Below are positions 38,294 through 47,440 of a DNA stretch of 64,000 nucleotides, piece by piece. Every line of letters begins with the position of its first letter. Within the stretch, counting starts at the first letter, position 1. Source of the stretch: Komagataeibacter diospyri. GTDB lineage: Bacteria; Pseudomonadota; Alphaproteobacteria; Acetobacterales; Acetobacteraceae. A model generated the notes under the pieces. The model was not told where the DNA came from. It made no database searches and saw nothing but the letters and a program-made list of their open reading frames with translations. The position numbers were made by a program, and so were the translations under genes. The DNA lies in the NCBI RefSeq assembly GCF_006538165.1, contig NZ_BDLU01000014.1, positions 1 to 64,000 on the forward strand, written 5' to 3'.

Positions 38294-39646
38294 ATGGGTG
38301 TTCCGGTGGTTTTGTTTTTCTCTGGCCTGATCGCGCTTGTCCTTCTGGTCGCACTTAATATCTTCATTTCACTTTCTGAAATATCCTTTGCCGCCGCACG
38401 TGATGCACGCCTGCGTTCGCGCGCGGAAGCAGGCGATGAACGGGCCACCGCGTTCCTGAAACTGCGGCGCAACAGCGGGCAGGTCATAACCGTCCTGCAG
38501 ATATGCCTTAACGGCGTGGGTGTGCTGGGCGGCATGATCAGTTCGGAAATGATCGCGCCGTCCGTCACTCATGGACTGATGGGCTGGGGTCTGCCGACCT
38601 CGACCGCGGAAACGCTGGCCTCGGTCTTCGGGTTCATGCTGGTGACGGGGCTGTTCGTGCTGTTTGCCGACCTGCTGCCCAAACGTGTGGCCATGAACGC
38701 GCCAGACAAGATCGCGCTGGCCGTGGGCTGGTTTCCGGCTCTGGCATTGAAGCTGCTCTATCCCATTGTCTGGGTGTTTTCCAAGATGTCAGACACCATC
38801 CTGCGTGCCCTGAAGATCCCGGCGGCATCGGCCGTCGAGCCGGTTACGCCAGAGGATCTGCGTGCCATCCTGGCTGCTGGCACGGCATCGGGCGTGCTGC
38901 TGGAACAGGAACACCAGATGATCCAGAACGTGCTGGGCCTGCAGGACCGTTCAATCACGTCTGCCATGACCCCGCGTGATGAAATCGTGTTCCTCGACCT
39001 GCAGGAAACCATAGAGGAACAGAAGACCAAGGTCCGCGCCAAGCCCTATTCACGCTATCCGCTGTGCAATGGCGGCCTGGATAATGTTGTGGGGTCCATC
39101 CGCGCGGAAGACGTGCTGGCGGCCGTGGTGGACCGCGACCCGACCCAGCCACCCGCCACGGGACCGCAGGGCGCGCTGCCCGGCGGCAACGCGATCTTTC
39201 AGGTGCGGCGCGATGTCCTGTCTGTGCCCGAGACGATCAACCTGTGGGATACGCTGGCGCAGTTCGACACACATGGCGCAGGTTTCGCGCTGGTGGTGAA
39301 CGAATACGGGCTGGTCGTGGGGCTGATTACCTTCAAGGACATCATGGGGGCGTTGATGGGTGGGCTTGCCAACCCGTTCGAGGAACAGCTGATCGTGCGC
39401 CGTGATGCCAATTCATGGCTGATTGACGGTGCTGCCTCCATAGGGGACGTGCGCCGTGAACTGGAGGCTGCCGATCTGGATGAAGCCGGGCCATTCGACA
39501 CCATTGGCGGTTTTGTCATGCACCGCCTGCGCCGCATGGCACGCAAGGCCGACCGCGTGGATACGCTGGGTTTCCGTTTCGAGGTGGTTGATGTGGAAGG
39601 TTTCCGCATCAACCAGCTGCTGGTCACCCGGCTGACCGGGAAATGA
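38294..39646 (+). CDS. CNNM/HlyC-CorC family membrane protein
   Basis: The 450-residue protein has an N-terminal DUF21 (CNNM) membrane domain at about 1-180 with three to four helices (NIFISLSEISFAAARDARLR at the first, VLFADLLPKRVAMNAPDKIA at the end). Two CBS domains follow at about 210-345 (MTPRDEIVFLDL; ALVVNEYGLVVGLITFKDI), then a C-terminal CorC_HlyC domain (SWLIDGAASIGDVRRELEA). Family members move Mg2+ or other cations or tune their transport. ATG 38294 is the first in-frame ATG, without a good ribosome-binding site; TTG 38276 is an alternative. It is convergent with the small lipoprotein gene. Confidence 0.85.
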   Translation: MGVPVVLFFSGLIALVLLVALNIFISLSEISFAAARDARLRSRAEAGDERATAFLKLRRNSGQVITVLQICLNGVGVLGGMISSEMIAPSVTHGLMGWGLPTSTAETLASVFGFMLVTGLFVLFADLLPKRVAMNAPDKIALAVGWFPALALKLLYPIVWVFSKMSDTILRALKIPAASAVEPVTPEDLRAILAAGTASGVLLEQEHQMIQNVLGLQDRSITSAMTPRDEIVFLDLQETIEEQKTKVRAKPYSRYPLCNGGLDNVVGSIRAEDVLAAVVDRDPTQPPATGPQGALPGGNAIFQVRRDVLSVPETINLWDTLAQFDTHGAGFALVVNEYGLVVGLITFKDIMGALMGGLANPFEEQLIVRRDANSWLIDGAASIGDVRRELEAADLDEAGPFDTIGGFVMHRLRRMARKADRVDTLGFRFEVVDVEGFRINQLLVTRLTGK

Positions 39647-39665
39647 CCGTACGGACCGTTCGGGG

Positions 39666-39866
39666 TTACGGCCCACGCATGCCGCCCCCGCCACCCATGT
39701 AGGGACCGCCGTAGCCGCGTCCGGGGCTGCCATATCCATTGCCATAGCCACCACGATGGTAACCGTCATATCCACCGCGGTGATGATGGTGATAATGGCC
39801 ATCATGGCATCCTGCTACGGACAGGCCGATAGCCAGGGCAATGAACAACCTGATGGGACGTGTCAT
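39666..39866 (-). CDS. Small Gly/His/Tyr-rich lipoprotein
   Basis: The 66-residue precursor has a lipoprotein signal peptide ending in the lipobox LSVAGC at residues 15-20. The rest is a repetitive chain of His, Gly and Tyr, with HYHHHHRGGYDGYHRGGYG in the middle and a glycine tail. ATG 39866 follows AGGAGGT at ideal spacing. The His cluster could bind metal, which fits the nearby cation-handling CNNM gene, but this is inference. The likely location is the outer-membrane inner face. Confidence 0.75.
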   Translation of the reverse strand: MTRPIRLFIALAIGLSVAGCHDGHYHHHHRGGYDGYHRGGYGNGYGSPGRGYGGPYMGGGGGMRGP

Positions 39867-39964
39867 GGGAACCTCCTGTAATGCCGTGACAACGCCATGG
39901 CGGTGCAAAGGTTTGGTGATTATGGCCCGAATCCCCAATACATGCTAACGGCGGCGTTTGCGGA

Positions 39965-40396
39965 CTATCTGGTTGTGCATGACACGGACTTTTTTCCCGA
40001 TGGGCTGCAACCTGGTCTGATGCTTCCCTGCGCGTCATGCAGACTGGCTGTTTCCTGCATGCTTTGCGCCTGCAGGGCTGGATTAATGGGGGACGCACCG
40101 GTGCCGAACAGGTCAGGCGCCGGTGGCCGTGGCGCGTGGAATGCTTCCAGCCCTTTTCGCGCATGTGCAGGCAGTTCCGTGCCGAGCCGCGTCCTGCCCT
40201 GTCCCGCCCTGCTCGTAATGATCTGGATCGATACGTTCTGTCGTGTGTCCTCCATCCACTGGCGCAGCGCATCAAGCCGTGCGGCGTGCCCCTGGAACGG
40301 GATGTCATGGCTGTCGCCGGGATACAGGATCTGGGTCAGTGATCGTCTGCTGCCGCCTGCCTCCGCCGGGGCGGGGGTCTGACAGGCTGCAAGATT
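39965..40396 (-). pseudogene. Probable decayed lipoprotein gene (open frame without start)
   Basis: On the minus strand a 143-codon frame begins just after an in-frame TAA with NLAACQTPAPAEAGGSRR. It continues LTQILYPGDSHDIPFQGHAA and RLDALRQWMEDTRQNVSIQI, then a basic stretch and a low-complexity end. LAAC looks like a lipobox, but no hydrophobic signal segment or start codon precedes it in frame. The first in-frame ATG (40255) would give 96 residues. The protein-like composition suggests a gene that lost its 5' end. The 727-base gap here otherwise holds nothing I can name. Confidence 0.35.
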
Positions 40397-40593
40397 TTAC
40401 TGAATGGGTGACGTGTTCCGCAGGTTCTTGCCCATTACAGATTCTTTTCAGGATTGCATTCCGGGTTCCGGATGCATGCATGTGGTGAGTAGGGTTCATT
40501 ACCTGACTGCACACATGGATGAAAAGCGCAGCAAGGATGGTTTCCTGTCTAACGCCTCATGGTCGTGGAAAATACCAGCCAGGCATGCCACGG

Positions 40594-41556
40594 TCACGCG
40601 GACCGGATGTGCGCCGCGTGCGGTGGGGACGGGACATCGACCGGTGTGCAGCTTTCGGGCGGGTTTTCGCGCAGGAAGCGGGCAAATTCCTCAAATGCAG
40701 GGCCTCGCGGGTCGGATGCACGCCATACAAGCCCGATCGTGCGGCTTGCGGATGGCAGGGCGGTCACGCTTATCAGCCCGTCCCATTCGCCCCGGTGACG
40801 CAGCGCCAGGCGGGGGATCAGGGAATATCCTTCCCCCGCGCCAATCATGTGCCACAGCATTTCAAGGCTGGTGGCCAGGCGTGGCTGGTCGCGCTGTGGC
40901 GGCATGCCACATAATGCCAGCGCCTGGTCACGCAGACAGTGTCCGTCTTCCAGCAGCAGAAGGTCCGGTCCCTTCAGGTCGGGCATCGCCAGCGTCTTGC
41001 GTCGCGCCAGCGGGTGGGTGGCGGGAAAGGCGGCAAGAAATGGTTCGCGGAACAGGGGGGCGCAATGAAATCCCTCCCCACTTACCGGCAGGGCGGCGAA
41101 CACCACGTCCAGTTCATCATGGCGCAGCATTCGCAGCATTGTATCCGTCAGGCTGTCGGTCAGTTGCAGTTTCAGTTGCGGATAGGCCCGCCGAAGCAAA
41201 GGCAGCAGGTCGGGCACGTAATAGGGGCCAAGCGTTGCAATGATCCCCACGCGCACCACCCCATCCAGCGGACCAGTGCGCGTGCGCGCGGCCTCGATCA
41301 TGGCGCGGGCGGCGGCCAGCACGTCGCGTCCCATCGCGATCAGGCGCGCGCCATCCGGCGTAACCGTCACATGGCGGCGCGTGCGTTCGAACAGCACGAC
41401 ACCCAGCAGGGATTCAAGCTTGCGCACCTGTTCCGACAGACCGCCCTGACTTACGCCACAGCGTTCCGCCGCGCGGGAGAAGTTGCGCAGGTCATCCACC
41501 GCCACCACATATTCGATGTCGCGCAGCGACAGGCCGGAAAGGGGAATATAATTCAT
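40594..41556 (-). CDS. oxyR: Hydrogen-peroxide-sensing LysR-type regulator OxyR
   Basis: This 320-residue transcription factor has an N-terminal winged helix (FSRAAERCGVSQGGLSEQVR) and a regulatory domain with redox cysteines in GHCLRDQALALC. The cysteines are Cys207 and Cys216, nine apart, as in E. coli Cys199 and Cys208. Peroxide would form the disulfide and switch on target genes. It is divergent from ahpC across 144 bases, the classic regulator-target arrangement. A palindrome at 41556-41567 overlaps its start and suggests autoregulation. The start has no clear ribosome-binding site. The C-terminal tail (about 300-320) is longer than in enterobacteria. Confidence 0.93.
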   Translation of the reverse strand: MNYIPLSGLSLRDIEYVVAVDDLRNFSRAAERCGVSQGGLSEQVRKLESLLGVVLFERTRRHVTVTPDGARLIAMGRDVLAAARAMIEAARTRTGPLDGVVRVGIIATLGPYYVPDLLPLLRRAYPQLKLQLTDSLTDTMLRMLRHDELDVVFAALPVSGEGFHCAPLFREPFLAAFPATHPLARRKTLAMPDLKGPDLLLLEDGHCLRDQALALCGMPPQRDQPRLATSLEMLWHMIGAGEGYSLIPRLALRHRGEWDGLISVTALPSASRTIGLVWRASDPRGPAFEEFARFLRENPPESCTPVDVPSPPHAAHIRSA

Positions 41557-41567
41557 ATCTATAGATA
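41556..41567. promoter_or_regulatory. Palindromic OxyR-like operator at the oxyR start
   Basis: TATCTATAGATA is a perfect 12-base palindrome abutting the oxyR start codon in the oxyR-ahpC intergenic region. ATAG and CTAT half-sites are elements of OxyR binding sequences. It fits autorepression and divergent control of ahpC. Confidence 0.55.
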
Positions 41568-41700
41568 GGACCGATTTCGGTATGTTTGTAAAAAGGTTTT
41601 TCCGATTACACCCATTGACAGAAACGGTTTCTCCCCATTTCGTGTTTGTGGGACAGATACCCCGTCAATAACTGACAAGCCAAAGCAAGGAGCATTCCGC

Positions 41701-42264
41701 ATGGCACGCATCAATTCGTCTCTGAAGCCGTTCGAAACAGACGCCTTCCACAACGGAAAGTTCATCAAGGTGAGCGATGCCGACGTGAAGGGCAAATGGT
41801 CCGTCTTCTTCTTCTACCCGGCAGATTTCACCTTCGTCTGCCCGACGGAGCTGGAAGACCTGGCTGATAATTATGAGACGTTCCAGAAGCTGGGCGTGGA
41901 AATCTATTCGGTTTCGACCGACAAGCATTTCACCCACAAGGCATGGCACGACACGTCGCCGGCCATCAGCAAGATCAAGTTCGTCATGCTGGGTGACCCG
42001 ACCGCCCACATCGCACGCAATTTTGATGTGTATATCGAGGAAGCGGGCGTGGCCGATCGCGGCACCTTCCTGATCGATCCGGAAGGCCGGATCCAGTACA
42101 TCGAAATCACCGCAGGCAGCGTCGGCCGCAGTGCCGCCGAACTGATCGCCAAGATCGAGGCCGCGCAGTACGTCGCCTCCCACCCCGGTGAAGTGTGCCC
42201 GGCGAAGTGGAAGGAAGGCAGCGCTACGCTGACCCCGTCGCTGGATCTCGTTGGCAAGATCTGA
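41701..42264 (+). CDS. ahpC: Alkyl hydroperoxide reductase, peroxiredoxin subunit
   Basis: This 187-residue typical two-Cys peroxiredoxin reduces H2O2, organic peroxides and peroxynitrite. The peroxidatic Cys47 is in [17 protein letters not shown] and the resolving Cys166 in [10 protein letters not shown], positions matching E. coli AhpC. ATG 41701 has AAGGAG 9 bases upstream. It is followed by ahpF, its reductase, with a strong hairpin between the two genes that may set AhpC above AhpF. Control by the divergent OxyR is very likely. Confidence 0.97.
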   Translation: MARINSSLKPFETDAFHNGKFIKVSDADVKGKWSVFFFYPADFTFVCPTELEDLADNYETFQKLGVEIYSVSTDKHFTHKAWHDTSPAISKIKFVMLGDPTAHIARNFDVYIEEAGVADRGTFLIDPEGRIQYIEITAGSVGRSAAELIAKIEAAQYVASHPGEVCPAKWKEGSATLTPSLDLVGKI

Positions 42265-42275
42265 CGCAAGTGGTC

Positions 42276-42303
42276 ATGGTCCGGCCCCACGGGGCCGGAC
42301 CAT
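42276..42303 (+). promoter_or_regulatory. Intercistronic hairpin between ahpC and ahpF
   Basis: ATGGTCCGGCCCC and its exact complement GGGGCCGGACCAT form a 12-13 base stem with a minimal loop. No T-run follows, so it is more likely an RNA 3' stabiliser or partial terminator that lowers ahpF expression relative to ahpC. Confidence 0.65.
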
Positions 42304-42340
42304 CCACGCCACCTTTTCCCAAAGAGCGGAGTCCATTCCC

Positions 42341-43924
42341 ATGTTGCAAGATCCCATCAAGACGCAGCTCAAGGGGTATCTGGCCAGCCTTGCGCACCCG
42401 ATCGTGCTGGAGGCCAGCCTGAATGACACCCCCAAATCGCGTGAGATGCATGAACTCCTGCATGAGGTCGCCGCCCTTTCGGACAAGGTGCAGGTGTCCG
42501 AGACAGGACAGGCCTCCCGGCGTCCCAGCTTCCTCATCCACCGCGATGGCGCGAAAACGGGGGTGATGTTCGCAGCTATCCCGCTGGGGCATGAATTCAC
42601 GTCATTCGTGCTGGCGATGCTGCAGGTCGGTGGCCATGCGCCAAAGATCCCCGATGACGTGGCGGCCCGGATACGCGCCCTGCCGGGACCATACAATTTC
42701 GAAACCTACGTGGCCCTGTCGTGCCAGAACTGCCCCGATGTGGTGCAGGCGCTCAATGCCATGTGCGTGCTGAACCCCAATATCCATAACGTCACGATAG
42801 ACGGGGCGCTGTTCCCGGACGAAGTCGCAGCCCGCAACATCATGTCCGTGCCGCAGGTTTACCTCAATGGTGAACTGTTCGAGACGGGACGTATGGAAAT
42901 TGAGCAGATCCTGGCGAAGCTGGATGCCGACGCCCCCCGGCAGGCCGCAGAAAAGCTGAAGGATATTGCGCCGTTTGATGTCCTGATTATCGGGGAAGGG
43001 CCTGCTGGCGCATCGGCCGCGGTCTATGCTGCGCGCAAGGGGCTGCGCACGGGACTGCTGGGCGACCGCTTTGGCGGGCAGGTCATGGATACCGCAGGCA
43101 TCGAGAATTTCATCTCCATCCCCGAAACCGATGGCCCGAAACTGGCTGCCGCACTGGAAGCCCATGTCCGGCAGTATGATGTGGAAATCATTCCCGGCCA
43201 GCGCGCCAAGGAACTGTTTCCCGCGACACAGCCCGGCGGCCTGCATGGCGTGGTGCTGGAAAACGGTGCGGTCCTGCATTCCCGCACGGTCATACTGGCC
43301 ACTGGAGCGCACTGGCGGCACCTTGGCGTGCCGGGTGAGGAGGAATACCGCAACAGGGGCGTTGCCTACTGTCCGCATTGCGATGGCCCCTTTTACAAGG
43401 GCAAGCGGGTCGCCGTGGCTGGCGGCGGCAATAGCGGGGTGGAAGCAGCCATCGACCTTGCGGGCATCGTCGCCCACGTGACGCTGCTGCAGCGTGGGTC
43501 ACACCTGAAGGCGGACAAGGTCCTGCGGGACAAGCTGCACACGCTGCCCAATATCACGGTCCTGACCGAGGCCCTGACCACGCGGATCGAAGGTAATGGC
43601 CGCAACGTGACGGGACTTACCTATCGCGGTGGCGATGGCGCAGATCATCATATCGACCTGGAAGGGGTATTCGTGCAGATCGGCCTGCTGCCCAATACGG
43701 GCTGGCTGAAGGGCACGCTGAAACTGAACGACTTTGGGGAAATCATGGTCAATGACCATGGTGCGACCTCGATCCCCGGAGTGTTTGCCGCAGGCGATGC
43801 GACGACCACGCCCTACAAGCAGATTGTCATTGCCGTGGGTGACGGGGCGAAGGCCGCGCTATCCGCCTTTGATTACCTGATCCGCGTGCCCGCGCCAGCA
43901 GCGGAACAGCTGGTTACGGCCTGA
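42341..43924 (+). CDS. ahpF: Alkyl hydroperoxide reductase flavoprotein subunit
   Basis: The 527-residue NADH:AhpC oxidoreductase has an N-terminal double thioredoxin-like domain with redox CQNC (Cys128, Cys131). A thioredoxin-reductase-like part follows, with [17 protein letters not shown] for FAD, the second disulfide CPHC (Cys344, Cys347) and [15 protein letters not shown] for NADH. Positions match E. coli AhpF within one residue. ATG 42341 has AGAGCGGAG upstream, 76 bases after ahpC. It transfers electrons from NADH to AhpC. Dispersed repeat copy 6 follows and probably ends the operon transcript. Confidence 0.97.
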   Translation: MLQDPIKTQLKGYLASLAHPIVLEASLNDTPKSREMHELLHEVAALSDKVQVSETGQASRRPSFLIHRDGAKTGVMFAAIPLGHEFTSFVLAMLQVGGHAPKIPDDVAARIRALPGPYNFETYVALSCQNCPDVVQALNAMCVLNPNIHNVTIDGALFPDEVAARNIMSVPQVYLNGELFETGRMEIEQILAKLDADAPRQAAEKLKDIAPFDVLIIGEGPAGASAAVYAARKGLRTGLLGDRFGGQVMDTAGIENFISIPETDGPKLAAALEAHVRQYDVEIIPGQRAKELFPATQPGGLHGVVLENGAVLHSRTVILATGAHWRHLGVPGEEEYRNRGVAYCPHCDGPFYKGKRVAVAGGGNSGVEAAIDLAGIVAHVTLLQRGSHLKADKVLRDKLHTLPNITVLTEALTTRIEGNGRNVTGLTYRGGDGADHHIDLEGVFVQIGLLPNTGWLKGTLKLNDFGEIMVNDHGATSIPGVFAAGDATTTPYKQIVIAVGDGAKAALSAFDYLIRVPAPAAEQLVTA

Positions 43925-43950
43925 TTGCCGACCGGTCTGCTGTAATAAGT

Positions 43951-44038
43951 AAAGTAATAAAGGTCTCTGGGTGCCGCCTTTTTTCAAAAAGGCGGCATTC
44001 CTTGAGTCTTGAAAAAGCTTCACCAAAAACTTCTTTAT
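43951..44038. repeat. Dispersed intergenic hairpin repeat, copy 6 (well preserved)
   Basis: TAATAAAGGTCTCTGGGTG is followed by a perfect GCCGCCTTTT / AAAAGGCGGC-type hairpin at 43973-43996. ATTCCTTGAGTCTTG and AAAAAGCTTCACCAAAAACT follow. It ends the ahpCF operon. Confidence 0.85.
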
Positions 44039-44197
44039 GGTTTGGTGGATACCGGCATGTGCGAATGCCACGCAACCCGGACGCCTTCGTGCCGTTCTGC
44101 ACGCACAGGCGGCATGAAGGTGGCGTTGGCCGATCAAGACGCAACGCCGCAGCATGGACCACGCCTGTTGCCCCAAGATCCGGATGGAGACAGGCCA

Positions 44198-45589
44198 ATG
44201 GCGTACAAGACAGTCAATCCGTATACCAATGAAACCATTGCAACATTCCCAGACCTGACGGATGCGGAACTGGCGCAGAAGCTGGACCGCGCCCATGCGA
44301 CCTACAGGGAATGGTCGAAACTGCCATTTGACAGGCGCGCGGCCATCGTGGGAAAGGCTGCCGACCTGCTGCGCACGCAGAAAGATAAATATGCCCGCCT
44401 GCTGACGTTGGAAATGGGCAAGCTGTATCGGGAAAGCCTGGCGGAAGTCGAACTGTCCGCCGATATCCTGCAATATTATGCCGATAATGCCGAAACCTTC
44501 CTGGCGCCACAGAAGCTGAAGGAAAAAAGCGGGCGCGGGGACCAGGCCATGGTGGTCAGCCAGCCGCTGGGCATCCTGTTTGCGATCGAGCCGTGGAATT
44601 TCCCCTATTATCAGCTTGCCCGCGTGGTGGGGCCACAGTTCATGGCGGGCAATGTGGTCGTGGTGAAGCATGCGTCCAACGTGCCGCAGGCCGCCGCTGC
44701 CTTTGAACAGCTGTTCCGTGACGCCGGTGCGCCGGAAGGGCTATATACCAACCTGTATGCCACCCGCGACCAGTTGGGCAAGATCATTGCCGATGACCGC
44801 GTGATTGGCGTCGCGCTGACCGGGAGCGAGGGGGCGGGCGCCATCGTGGCGTCGCAGGCCGGCAAGGCGCTGAAGAAGACCACCATGGAACTGGGTGGCA
44901 GTGACGCCTTCATCGTGCTGGAAGATGCCGACCTTGAAAAATCCGTGAAATGGGCGGTCTGGGGACGCATGAACAATGGCGGCCAGTGCTGTGTCGCGGC
45001 CAAGCGTATCATTGTGGCCGAACCGATTGCCGATGCCTTTCTGGACCGGTTTGCGACCGAATTGGGCAAACTGGTTCCCGGTGACCCGATGGATGAAAAA
45101 AGCGGCGTGCCGCCACTGTCATCACAGGGCGCTGCCGACCAGTTGAATGAACAGGTGGAACTGGCCGTTAAGAATGGTGCAAAGGTCATGCGTGTCGGCC
45201 CCACGCCACCCAACAGGGGCGCGTTCGTGCAGACCAGCATCCTGACCGATATAGCGCCTGATAATCCGGTTTTTCATCAGGAACTGTTCGGCCCGGTCGC
45301 CATGTTCTTCCGTGTGCGCGATGAGGATGAGGCCATAGCCCTGGCCAATGACAACCCGTACGGGCTGGGCGGTTCGGTGTTTACGTCCGATACGGCGCGC
45401 GGCATCCGGGTGGCTGAACAGATCGAGACGGGCATGGTTTATGTCAATCATCCCACATGGACGACATCAGACCTGCCCTTTGGCGGGGTCAAGCGGTCAG
45501 GCTTCGGGCGTGAACTGTCATCCATGGGCATACAGGAATTCGTCAACAAGAAGCTGATTGACGTCGTGCCGATCGATGCTGGCCCGTAA
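44198..45589 (+). CDS. NAD(P)-dependent succinate-semialdehyde dehydrogenase-like enzyme
   Basis: This 463-residue aldehyde dehydrogenase oxidises aldehydes such as succinate semialdehyde to acids. The catalytic Cys is 264 or 265 in NNGGQCCVAAKR, the general base is Glu231 in TTMELGGSDAFIV, and PWNFPYYQLARVVGPQ is the structural block with the oxyanion Asn. The short N-terminus (VNPYTNETIATFPDLTD) matches the GabD-like group in acetic acid bacteria. ATG 44198 has GGAGACAGG upstream; the frame stays open back to 44009 into the repeat but is not family-like there. It stands alone between two repeat copies. The substrate is inferred. Confidence 0.88.
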   Translation: MAYKTVNPYTNETIATFPDLTDAELAQKLDRAHATYREWSKLPFDRRAAIVGKAADLLRTQKDKYARLLTLEMGKLYRESLAEVELSADILQYYADNAETFLAPQKLKEKSGRGDQAMVVSQPLGILFAIEPWNFPYYQLARVVGPQFMAGNVVVVKHASNVPQAAAAFEQLFRDAGAPEGLYTNLYATRDQLGKIIADDRVIGVALTGSEGAGAIVASQAGKALKKTTMELGGSDAFIVLEDADLEKSVKWAVWGRMNNGGQCCVAAKRIIVAEPIADAFLDRFATELGKLVPGDPMDEKSGVPPLSSQGAADQLNEQVELAVKNGAKVMRVGPTPPNRGAFVQTSILTDIAPDNPVFHQELFGPVAMFFRVRDEDEAIALANDNPYGLGGSVFTSDTARGIRVAEQIETGMVYVNHPTWTTSDLPFGGVKRSGFGRELSSMGIQEFVNKKLIDVVPIDAGP

Positions 45590-45601
45590 AACCTGTCGAA
45601 A

Positions 45602-45690
45602 GAAGTTTTTGGGTGAAGCTTTTTTTCAAAAAGCTTCGTGAAACGCCGCCTTTCTGAAAAAAGGCGGCACCCGGAAACTGTTTATTTTCT
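45602..45690. repeat. Dispersed intergenic hairpin repeat, copy 7 (most complete)
   Basis: AAGTTTTTGGGTG, hairpin one (GAAGCTTTTT / AAAAAGCTTC, 45615-45637), hairpin two (GCCGCC / GGCGGC, 45645-45668), then CACCCGGAAACTG and TTTATT. The outer GGGTG and CACCC also pair, so the unit is a large inverted repeat. It lies between convergent genes. Confidence 0.9.
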
Positions 45691-45719
45691 GAACAGTCTT
45701 TCAGGCAGTCAAAAACACA

Positions 45720-47294
45720 CTACGACGGGTTGGCCGGGGCCACCGGTCCCCGTGTGGCATCACCGGTCGGTGCCGCCGTGGGGGATTGCGGGGCAAGTTG
45801 CGAAGTCCGTGTATCGGGCCGGGCCACCTTCGCGGCGGCGGTCGGGGTCGGTAGCCATCCCCCTTCAAATCCCGCGCGTTCCAGCCCCGCGCGGATATAG
45901 GGGTTGCGCTTCATCACGTTCCACACCAATCCGCTGCGCCAGTTTTCGATCATGAGCAGGATCGGCCCCTGATCGATGCCCAGATATTCCCGATCGGTCC
46001 AGAAGGTCTGCCCGTTGCGGAAACTGGGGTTGAACGCATCGACAAAACCGTACTGGCCATAAATATTCTGCCCGTAGCGGTTTTTCATGTTCTGCAGTGT
46101 CGGCAGCACGATTTCAGGCGCGAACGCAATGGACCCGGCTGCGGCGGTGGGGGCTACGGTGCCGTCATCCTGCGTATAGTCGCGGCCAGCGCCACGGGCG
46201 GAATAGGACAGGAAATGCCGTGACTGCCCATCAATCTGCCGGGTCACGTCACCGGGACCGTCACAGGCGGTCAGGCCCCACATCGTGGCACTGTAATCCT
46301 GCCACTTGCCGGGGTTGGCAATGGCATAGGCCCGCTGGGCATAGACGGCGCGGCGGCTGTTTTCAAAGTAATCGATCTGTTTTTCACGCGCCCATGCATC
46401 CTGCACGCCACGAAAATCAATCCACGCATGGGTGTACTGGTGGCCGAACAGGGGGGCGAAGTTCAGGAAGGTCTGGCCATAATAATCGCCCCAGCGCTGG
46501 TTGTTGGTCGCCAGCCACGCCTGCCACGATACGGGCGCCAGCGCATGGGTGGGGGAACCAAGGCCGAGGATATAGGCCATCATCCCTTCGCTGTAGCCTT
46601 CCCAGTAGCTGGGGATGAAGCCATGTTCGGGACTCCATCCCATGCTCAGCCGGTTATCGGGGCGTGTCATCCACTGCCAGTTGACGCGTTTGTACAACTG
46701 GTCCGCCAGGGTGCGGATCTCGGCTTCGCGTGGCGTCTGGCGGTCATAGAAGGACTGGACGAACAGCACGCCCTGCATCAGCAGTGCCGTGTCGATGCTG
46801 GACAGTTCGATATCGTGGCTGAAGCGCAGCCCCGTCCCCCGGTTTAGGAAATGGTAGTAAAACCCCTGATACCCCATCGCCCCGTCCGCCGTGTCGTTCT
46901 GCGGTCCGTCCAGAAGATAGTGCAGGGTGGCCAGCGTCCGTGTCGCGGCCTGCGTACGGGTGACATAACCCCGGCTGGCCCCGATGCCATAGGCCGTCAG
47001 CCCAAAGCCGATGGAGGCCACGCTGCTTAACGTCTGCGGTGATGGATAACGGTCAGGCACCAGCCCCGTTTTTGGATCCCCCGCATCCCAGAACCAGCGG
47101 AAGGTCCGATGTTCCAGATCATCGACAAGGGCATTATCCGCCACGCTGGCGGCTATATGGGGAACGGATGGGGTAGAGATCGCGTTGGCTGCAACACCAT
47201 CCACGGCATATGCGGACAGGCCAGGCGAGGATAGGGCAAGGATCAGGGCTGACAGGAAGGCACGCGCGTGTCTTCCCCTTGGTCCAGAATGCAA
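45720..47294 (-). CDS. Secreted glycoamylase-family (PF10091 / GH144-like) glycoside hydrolase
   Basis: This 524-residue protein has a signal peptide (about 1-31, ending LSAYA). It carries an alpha/alpha-barrel domain with DDLEHRTFRWFWDAGDPKTG, GYQGFYYHFLNRGTGLR, ELSSIDTALLMQGVLF and FAPLFGHQYTHAWIDFRG blocks of the glycoamylase family. Characterised relatives are beta-1,2-glucanases, but other polysaccharides are possible. The C-terminus (about 480-524) is a Thr/Pro/Ala-rich tail. TTG 47294 is chosen because GGGAGA lies 8 bases upstream and the signal peptide starts there; no in-frame ATG exists nearby. Repeats flank it on both sides. Confidence 0.82.
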   Translation of the reverse strand: MHSGPRGRHARAFLSALILALSSPGLSAYAVDGVAANAISTPSVPHIAASVADNALVDDLEHRTFRWFWDAGDPKTGLVPDRYPSPQTLSSVASIGFGLTAYGIGASRGYVTRTQAATRTLATLHYLLDGPQNDTADGAMGYQGFYYHFLNRGTGLRFSHDIELSSIDTALLMQGVLFVQSFYDRQTPREAEIRTLADQLYKRVNWQWMTRPDNRLSMGWSPEHGFIPSYWEGYSEGMMAYILGLGSPTHALAPVSWQAWLATNNQRWGDYYGQTFLNFAPLFGHQYTHAWIDFRGVQDAWAREKQIDYFENSRRAVYAQRAYAIANPGKWQDYSATMWGLTACDGPGDVTRQIDGQSRHFLSYSARGAGRDYTQDDGTVAPTAAAGSIAFAPEIVLPTLQNMKNRYGQNIYGQYGFVDAFNPSFRNGQTFWTDREYLGIDQGPILLMIENWRSGLVWNVMKRNPYIRAGLERAGFEGGWLPTPTAAAKVARPDTRTSQLAPQSPTAAPTGDATRGPVAPANPS

Positions 47295-47440
47295 GACTCA
47301 GTCTCCCGCCCGTGGCCGTCCAACCCTTATGAATTCAGATCGGGATTGTGGCAATATCCACGCAGGCGTCAGTGGGCGGAAGTTTCATTGCGAAGTGTAA
47401 CTTTTATCTATGCAACAAAGACTGTCTGAAAATAAATCAT

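Noticed and set aside
40404..41243. Plus-strand open frame of 279 codons over oxyR
   Set aside because: oxyR on the other strand has intact winged-helix and redox-cysteine motifs. This frame is repetitive Gly/Arg-rich sequence.
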